From the NCBI RefSeq assembly GCF_030658505.1, contig NZ_JAUTXR010000180.1, positions 294,085 through 358,084 on the forward strand: a DNA stretch of 64,000 nucleotides, in the 5' to 3' direction. The notes beneath the pieces are model-generated. The model was not told the DNA's origin, searched no databases, and worked only from the letters and a program-made list of their open reading frames with translations. Shown piece after piece: positions 61,411 to 64,000 of this stretch; the stretch's first letter is position 1; the number at the start of each line of letters is the position of its first letter. This stretch comes from Stenotrophomonas raiganjensis (SeqCode). Lineage in GTDB: Bacteria; Pseudomonadota; Gammaproteobacteria; Xanthomonadales; Xanthomonadaceae. A program made the translations under genes and the position numbers.

Positions 61411-63066
61411 CTACTTCCACCACGCGCGGGCCAGCGCCACCACGCCGACCACCCCGGACAACCAGCTCCACATCGGCAGGTCACCCCAGTACCAGCCCGG
61501 TGGCTGCAACACGTACATCAGTGCGGCGATGGCGAGCAGGCCGACACCGGTGATCGCACCCACTGCGCGCTTCTGCAGGCGCTGCAGGCTGGCATCGAGC
61601 GCGACCAGGTCGCGCGAACGCATCGCCAGCTCATGGCGTCCTTCCACCTGCTGGGTCAGCCAGGCGTGCACCAGGCGCGGCATGTCCGGCGCGTGGGTCA
61701 TGATTTCCGGCAGGCGCTTGCCAAGCTCGCGCACCACCCGGCGCGGGCTGTAGCGCTCGCGCAGGATCTTCGCCAGCACCGGCTTGGCCACCGCCCAGAT
61801 GTCGATCTGCGGATCGAGCTGGCGGCCGACGCCCTCGATGTTCAGCAGGGTCTTCTGCAGCAGGATCAGCTGCGGCTGCAGCGTCAGCTGGTAGCGCTGC
61901 GCCACGCGGAACAGCTTCATCAGCACTTCGGCCAGCGAGATCTGCGACAACGGGCGGGTGAAGTACGGTTCGCATACCGAACGCACCGCTGCTTCCAGAT
62001 CATCGATGCGCACGTGGTCCGGCATCCAGCGCGCCTGCACGTGCAGTTCGGCGATGCGGCGGTAATCGCGGTTGAAGATGGCCATGAAATTCTCGGCCAG
62101 GTAGTACTGATCTTCCTGCGAGAGCTGGCCCATGATGCCGAAGTCCAGCGCGATGAAGCGCGGGTTGGCACGGCGCGCCGGATCGGTATCGACCCAGATG
62201 TTGCCGGCGTGCGCGTCGGCATGGAAGAAGTTGTCGCGGAACACCTGGGTGTAGAACACCCGCACGCCCTTGGCGGCCAGCGCCTTGCGGTCGATGCCGG
62301 CCTTGTCCAGCGCGGCGATGTCATCGGACGGAATGCCCCACACGCGTTCCAGGGTCAGCGCGCGCTCGGCGGTGTGGCTCCAGATCACTTCCGGTACGTA
62401 CAGGTCGTCGGAGTTCTCCCAGAAGCGGCGCAGCACGCTGGCATTGGCGCCTTCGCGCTGCAGGTCCAGTTCGGCGGCCAGGGTGTTCTCGACTTCGGCC
62501 ACCACTTCGCGCGGACGGATCTTGTCGGCGCGCGGGTGGGTACGCTCGACCAGGGCAGCCAGCGAGTTGAGCAGCGCGATGTCGGCATCGATCTGCTTCT
62601 CGATGCCCGGGCGCAGCACCTTGACCACCACCTGGCGGCCATCGGCCAGCGTCGCCGCGTGCACCTGGGCGATCGAGGCCGAAGCCAGCGGTTCGGTGTC
62701 GAAACTGGCGAAGGCCTCGCTGACCGGCAGGCCAAGCGCGTCCTCGACGATGCGGCGGGCGGTCCCGCCATCGAACGGCTTGACCCGGTCCTGCAGCAGG
62801 GTCAGCTCATTGGCCACGTCCGGCGGCACCAGGTCGCGGCGGGTGGACAGGATCTGGCCGAACTTGACGAAGATCGGGCCAAGGTCCTGCAGCGCCAGGC
62901 GCAGACGTGTACCGCGCGACTGTGCGGCGATGTCCGCCGAAGCACGCGGCACGAACGGCTTGGCCAGGCCCAGCCAGCGCTCGGCGGGCGTGCCCTGCAA
63001 CAGGTCATCGAGGCGGTACCGCAGGATCACCCGGCCGATGCGGCTGGCGCGCAGCACGGCCTTCAT
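61411..63066 (-). CDS. ubiB: UbiB protein kinase-like factor for ubiquinone synthesis
   Basis: A 551-residue ABC1/ADCK atypical kinase-like protein needed for ubiquinone biosynthesis. The family KxGQ motif is [17 protein letters not shown]-site blocks [20 protein letters not shown] and [14 protein letters not shown] are intact. Two C-terminal membrane helices ([17 protein letters not shown] and the end of the protein) match UbiB topology. It overlaps the ubiJ stop by 4 bp. Confidence 0.92.
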   Translation of the reverse strand: MKAVLRASRIGRVILRYRLDDLLQGTPAERWLGLAKPFVPRASADIAAQSRGTRLRLALQDLGPIFVKFGQILSTRRDLVPPDVANELTLLQDRVKPFDGGTARRIVEDALGLPVSEAFASFDTEPLASASIAQVHAATLADGRQVVVKVLRPGIEKQIDADIALLNSLAALVERTHPRADKIRPREVVAEVENTLAAELDLQREGANASVLRRFWENSDDLYVPEVIWSHTAERALTLERVWGIPSDDIAALDKAGIDRKALAAKGVRVFYTQVFRDNFFHADAHAGNIWVDTDPARRANPRFIALDFGIMGQLSQEDQYYLAENFMAIFNRDYRRIAELHVQARWMPDHVRIDDLEAAVRSVCEPYFTRPLSQISLAEVLMKLFRVAQRYQLTLQPQLILLQKTLLNIEGVGRQLDPQIDIWAVAKPVLAKILRERYSPRRVVRELGKRLPEIMTHAPDMPRLVHAWLTQQVEGRHELAMRSRDLVALDASLQRLQKRAVGAITGVGLLAIAALMYVLQPPGWYWGDLPMWSWLSGVVGVVALARAWWK

Positions 63067-63698
63067 GCGGCACCCCGCAGGCGCTGTACGCGCGCGCCAA
63101 GACGCTCGACGTCATCACGCAGCACGTCCACATCGTCGTGGAAGGCATCCAGTTCGGCCCGCGGCACCACATCACGCGATTCCTCGGTGATGAATTCGGC
63201 GGCGCTGTGGGCCAGGTCGATCGCGCCCTGCCGCGCGTGCTGCAGGGCACTGCGCAGGGTATTGGCCACCTGCACGCCCAGTACCTCACCGAACACGCTG
63301 ACGAACGGCTGCTGCCAGTCCGGATCGAAGCCCTTGGCCAGCTGCTGCAGGCGGCGCGCCAGTTCGGCGTCACCGGCAACGCGTACGCGACCCTTGCCGT
63401 TGTTGTCGGCACGGCGTGCGTTGGCCAGCAGCGGCAATTGCGCGAGTACGCCGGCCAGGCTGCTGCGCACGGCCAGGTCGGCTTCCTGCGCGTCCACCGG
63501 GCCAACCCGTAGCTGGTCGCGGTCGACGCTGATGCGCATTGCCAGCGAGGGGGCTTCCAGGGTCAGGTCGATATGCCGGCCGTCCAGGCTGGCCAGCGCA
63601 TGGCGGGTATCCGGATCCAGCGCCAGCGCGCGATTCAGGGCGATCTGCAGGGCGCGGCCAGCGACCGGCTTGAGGGACTTGAGCAGGGAGAGAGCCAT
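63063..63698 (-). CDS. ubiJ: UbiJ, SCP2-domain ubiquinone biosynthesis accessory factor
   Basis: A 211-residue protein. An SCP2-like lipid-binding domain at about residues 15-125 ([20 protein letters not shown]) and a C-terminal coiled coil ([20 protein letters not shown]) match UbiJ, which binds ubiquinone intermediates in the Ubi complex. The ATGA overlap with ubiB supports the assignment. The start is ATG 63698. Confidence 0.85.
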   Translation of the reverse strand: MALSLLKSLKPVAGRALQIALNRALALDPDTRHALASLDGRHIDLTLEAPSLAMRISVDRDQLRVGPVDAQEADLAVRSSLAGVLAQLPLLANARRADNNGKGRVRVAGDAELARRLQQLAKGFDPDWQQPFVSVFGEVLGVQVANTLRSALQHARQGAIDLAHSAAEFITEESRDVVPRAELDAFHDDVDVLRDDVERLGARVQRLRGAA

Positions 63699-63739
63699 CT
63701 GCGCATTCTACCTGCGTGGATGGGGGGCTTGGGCCGGGC

Positions 63740-63950
63740 TGCCGCCCGGCACCCGCAGATGCAACGGCAACGGCAATAGCCGAAGCAAAAGCAACAGCGG
63801 GCATTCCGTGGGTTGGCGGGATGGGGCCGGTTGCGGGGGACGCCGTAAACCCGTCCGTGGGGGCTTGACCGCGGCATCCATGCCGCGGACACCCCCGCAA
63901 CCGGCCCCACCCCGCCTTCGACAGGTTCCTGCTGCTCTTGGTGGGTGTCG
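63740..63950. repeat. Nested-palindrome intergenic element, copy C
   Basis: Outer arms 63815-63839 and 63892-63916 are complementary over 25 bp with one mismatch. The inner hairpin CCGCGGCAT/ATGCCGCGG is at 63869-63888. The front tract is GCAACGGCAACGGCAATAG-like. It lies upstream of ubiJ and may continue past the window end; the following GTCGACCTTGGTCGAC motif (63947-63962) also occurs after copy A. Confidence 0.85.
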
Positions 63951-64000
63951 ACCTTGGTCGACACGGCAGATCCACGCCATGCGTGGATGGATTTCTGGTT

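Overview
The window is chromosomal DNA from a high-GC gammaproteobacterium of the Xanthomonadaceae. It is most likely Stenotrophomonas, of the S. maltophilia complex. The pointers are strongly GC-biased third codon positions, Xanthomonadaceae-type gene content, and many short GTAG-headed palindromes of the type known as SMAG repeats in S. maltophilia. The genus is an inference from these features; no rRNA gene or other direct taxonomic marker is present. I see no rRNA, tRNA, CRISPR array or intact transposon.

Layout. 1-2373: decayed remnants of a SulP transporter and of a DUF6338-like gene, then a cation-efflux transporter and the organic hydroperoxide resistance gene ohr. 2449-4546: an AT-richer three-gene accessory operon (winged-helix regulator, AbiEii-like nucleotidyltransferase, PP2C-like phosphatase) abutting the terminator of the next operon. 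4651-11673: a valine-catabolic operon (acyl-CoA dehydrogenase, enoyl-CoA hydratase, 3-hydroxyisobutyryl-CoA hydrolase, mmsB, mmsA) with a divergent XRE regulator. 12029-18481: a patatin phospholipase, the nadM-Nudix/nadV nicotinamide salvage pair, a cobalamin riboswitch in front of queH, and pncA. 18572-23697: purU, a LysR regulator, an old yellow enzyme, a sirtuin, a thioesterase and a LysE exporter. 23732-29296: class Ia ribonucleotide reductase genes nrdA and nrdB, separated by two accessory genes, with a third orphan gene after nrdB.

29828-35912: DUF2884, zapE, a hydrolase, a DMT transporter, a secreted nuclease and a membrane-anchored cytochrome c. 36132-41719: a TetR regulator divergent from leucine-catabolic genes (isovaleryl-CoA dehydrogenase and both methylcrotonyl-CoA carboxylase subunits). 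41744-46889: a RiPP-like locus with a SagB-type dehydrogenase, a small precursor with a nitrile-hydratase-like leader, a cyclase/TPR protein, and a cyclic-nucleotide-binding diguanylate cyclase. 47309-51391: the glyoxylate shunt (aceB, aceA) with a divergent LysR regulator. 51681-59895: a second LysR gene, an MFS exporter, a signal peptidase I, two tandem degenerate dehydroquinase-like genes, an M3 lipoprotein peptidase, an acyltransferase, arfB and DUF2059. 59977-63698: a TruC-like pseudouridine synthase, an O-methyltransferase, ubiB and ubiJ.

Functional themes. Branched-chain amino acid oxidation feeds acetyl-CoA and propionyl-CoA into central metabolism, and the glyoxylate shunt lets acetyl-CoA be used for growth. 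The NAD genes recycle nicotinamide by two parallel routes near a sirtuin that releases nicotinamide. The observations I rate highest are the RiPP-like triad with its nucleotide-signalling neighbour, the HTH/nucleotidyltransferase/PP2C cassette, the B12 riboswitch in front of the B12-independent queuosine enzyme QueH, and a family of nested palindromes whose arms differ completely in sequence between copies but stay paired.
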